Positions 58,750-59,194 of a DNA stretch of 59,194 nt are shown here, piece after piece. The first letter of the stretch is position 1, and every line of letters begins with the position of its first letter. The DNA is taken from assembly GCA_031289055.1 (NCBI GenBank), contig JAITQE010000001.1, positions 1 through 59,194 of the forward strand. Reading direction: 5' to 3'. The stretch comes from Candidatus Endomicrobiellum porotermitis. Its GTDB lineage: Bacteria > Elusimicrobiota > Endomicrobiia > Endomicrobiales > Endomicrobiaceae. The notes beneath the pieces are model-generated. The model was not told the origin of the DNA. It saw nothing but the letters and a program-made list of their open reading frames with translations, and did not search any database. The translations under genes were made by a program, and so were the position numbers.

Positions 58750-59194
58750 CGTAAAATCGCGGTTTCCCAACGACGACATAAACGCGTTGAGAAGAAAACG
58801 CAATGAGCGGTATAAACTCTATCGCGAAACATACGTTGCTATGCTGCGGCGAGCGTTAACCATATCTGGGAGCGTTTTTCTTGACCTTAATATCCCCCCC
58901 CCTAAGAATAATATAATGTAATATGTCAGGATACCGATATATTGGAAGGCTTTCACAAACTGCAGGCGGATACGGGGCAAGAACAAGGATCTGTTTCTTC
59001 CCCGCAACCACAAACAGTTTGGCAGAGAATTAAAGCAAAAACATGTTCGGATGGGACTTTTTAGTAGAACATAATAAAGAAGAGCATATCGGCGGTTGTG
59101 TTCGTTGAGGGAGCGATTATAGCGTGGCATAAGCGGAAAGCTATCGCGGATTTTGCAAACGCAAGGATAGCGATGCAACAAGTACCGGCAGCGC
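58750..59194. other. terminal stretch with coding-like debris
   Basis: No complete gene. One open + strand frame (58930-59064) reads DTDILEGFHKLQADTGQEQ...QPQTVWQRIKAK before a TAG. A second piece near 59110 to the end reads AIIAWHKRKAIADFANARIAMQQ in another frame. A C tract lies at 58892-58901. I infer a decayed gene cut by the window end, identity unknown. Confidence 0.35.

Noticed and set aside
1-59194. CRISPR arrays, insertion sequences, prophage, rRNA
   Set aside because: No regular direct repeats with spacers, no transposase, integrase or phage structural genes and no rRNA-like sequence were seen on either strand.

Overview
This window reads as one chromosomal segment of an anaerobic, diderm, AT-leaning bacterium. 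The best fit by gene content is the Elusimicrobiota, in particular an Endomicrobium-like (termite-gut) lineage. That assignment is an inference from several features together: lipopolysaccharide core genes (waaA and three heptosyltransferase-like genes), a PPi-dependent phosphofructokinase, an anaerobe's oxygen-defence set (rubredoxin, flavodiiron protein, superoxide reductase remnant, rubrerythrin), intact vitamin and amino-acid synthesis, and many freshly broken genes among intact housekeeping genes. No insertion sequence, prophage, CRISPR array, rRNA operon or replication origin is visible. Almost every intact gene is on the + strand.

Layout. 1-645 holds no convincing gene. 646-4419: ricT-like PSP1 gene, metG, tatD and the TatD-associated radical SAM gene. 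4526-5106: a nonsense-interrupted gene that keeps its promoter, tRNA-Leu, and the promoter of an acetyltransferase gene. 5637-9295: a riboflavin operon (ribD, ribE, ribBA, ribH) behind a full FMN riboswitch with its own terminator. 9305-13195: nadC, birA, an NlpC/P60 lipoprotein, two small membrane proteins and ybaB. 13261-13956: an Ogg2-type DNA glycosylase on the minus strand. 14025-19894: two paralogous HD-domain proteins around tgt and yajC, then secD, secF and a stand-alone domain resembling the MetH reactivation domain. 19965-26412: waaA, an acyltransferase-glycosyltransferase fusion, two more GT9 genes and PPi-PFK. 26461-28720: a frameshifted ATPase gene, tRNA-Ser and decayed sequence. 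28721-33062: an Nfu-type scaffold, thrB, aspartokinase, a 63-residue prepilin and citramalate synthase. 33161-36244: a decayed patch, then a small secretin and three consecutive TadE/TadG-like pseudopilin genes. 36380-37398: a Panacea antitoxin with a frameshifted RelE-like toxin. 37462-38890: infC-rpmI-rplT with a promoter, long leader and attenuator. 38901-46108: Trk/Ktr potassium uptake, a TPR protein, pheS, pheT and an FAD oxidase. 46252-53958: a MoxR/Bat operon. 54002-58749: an M16 peptidase relic, then rubredoxin, an IscS homologue lacking its PLP lysine, IscU, a Cys-rich protein, flavodiiron protein, broken superoxide reductase and rubrerythrin. 58750-59194 shows only coding-like debris.

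How the genes work together. Riboflavin made by the rib operon supplies FMN and FAD to the flavodiiron protein and the FAD oxidase. The 54-58 kb block looks like a combined Fe-S assembly and O2/ROS-detoxification island, in which rubredoxin would feed electrons to the flavodiiron protein and rubrerythrin. The IscS-like protein has Ser and Val where the PLP-binding His-Lys should be, which suggests sulfide-fed or scaffold-only Fe-S assembly. Regulation is readable in several places: promoters of the TTGAC(N)-17/18-TAGAAT type, an FMN riboswitch, and an infC leader with mutually exclusive helices.

Limits: everything is read by eye. Frameshifts called here could be sequencing or assembly errors, especially the one in a G tract at 37257-37261.
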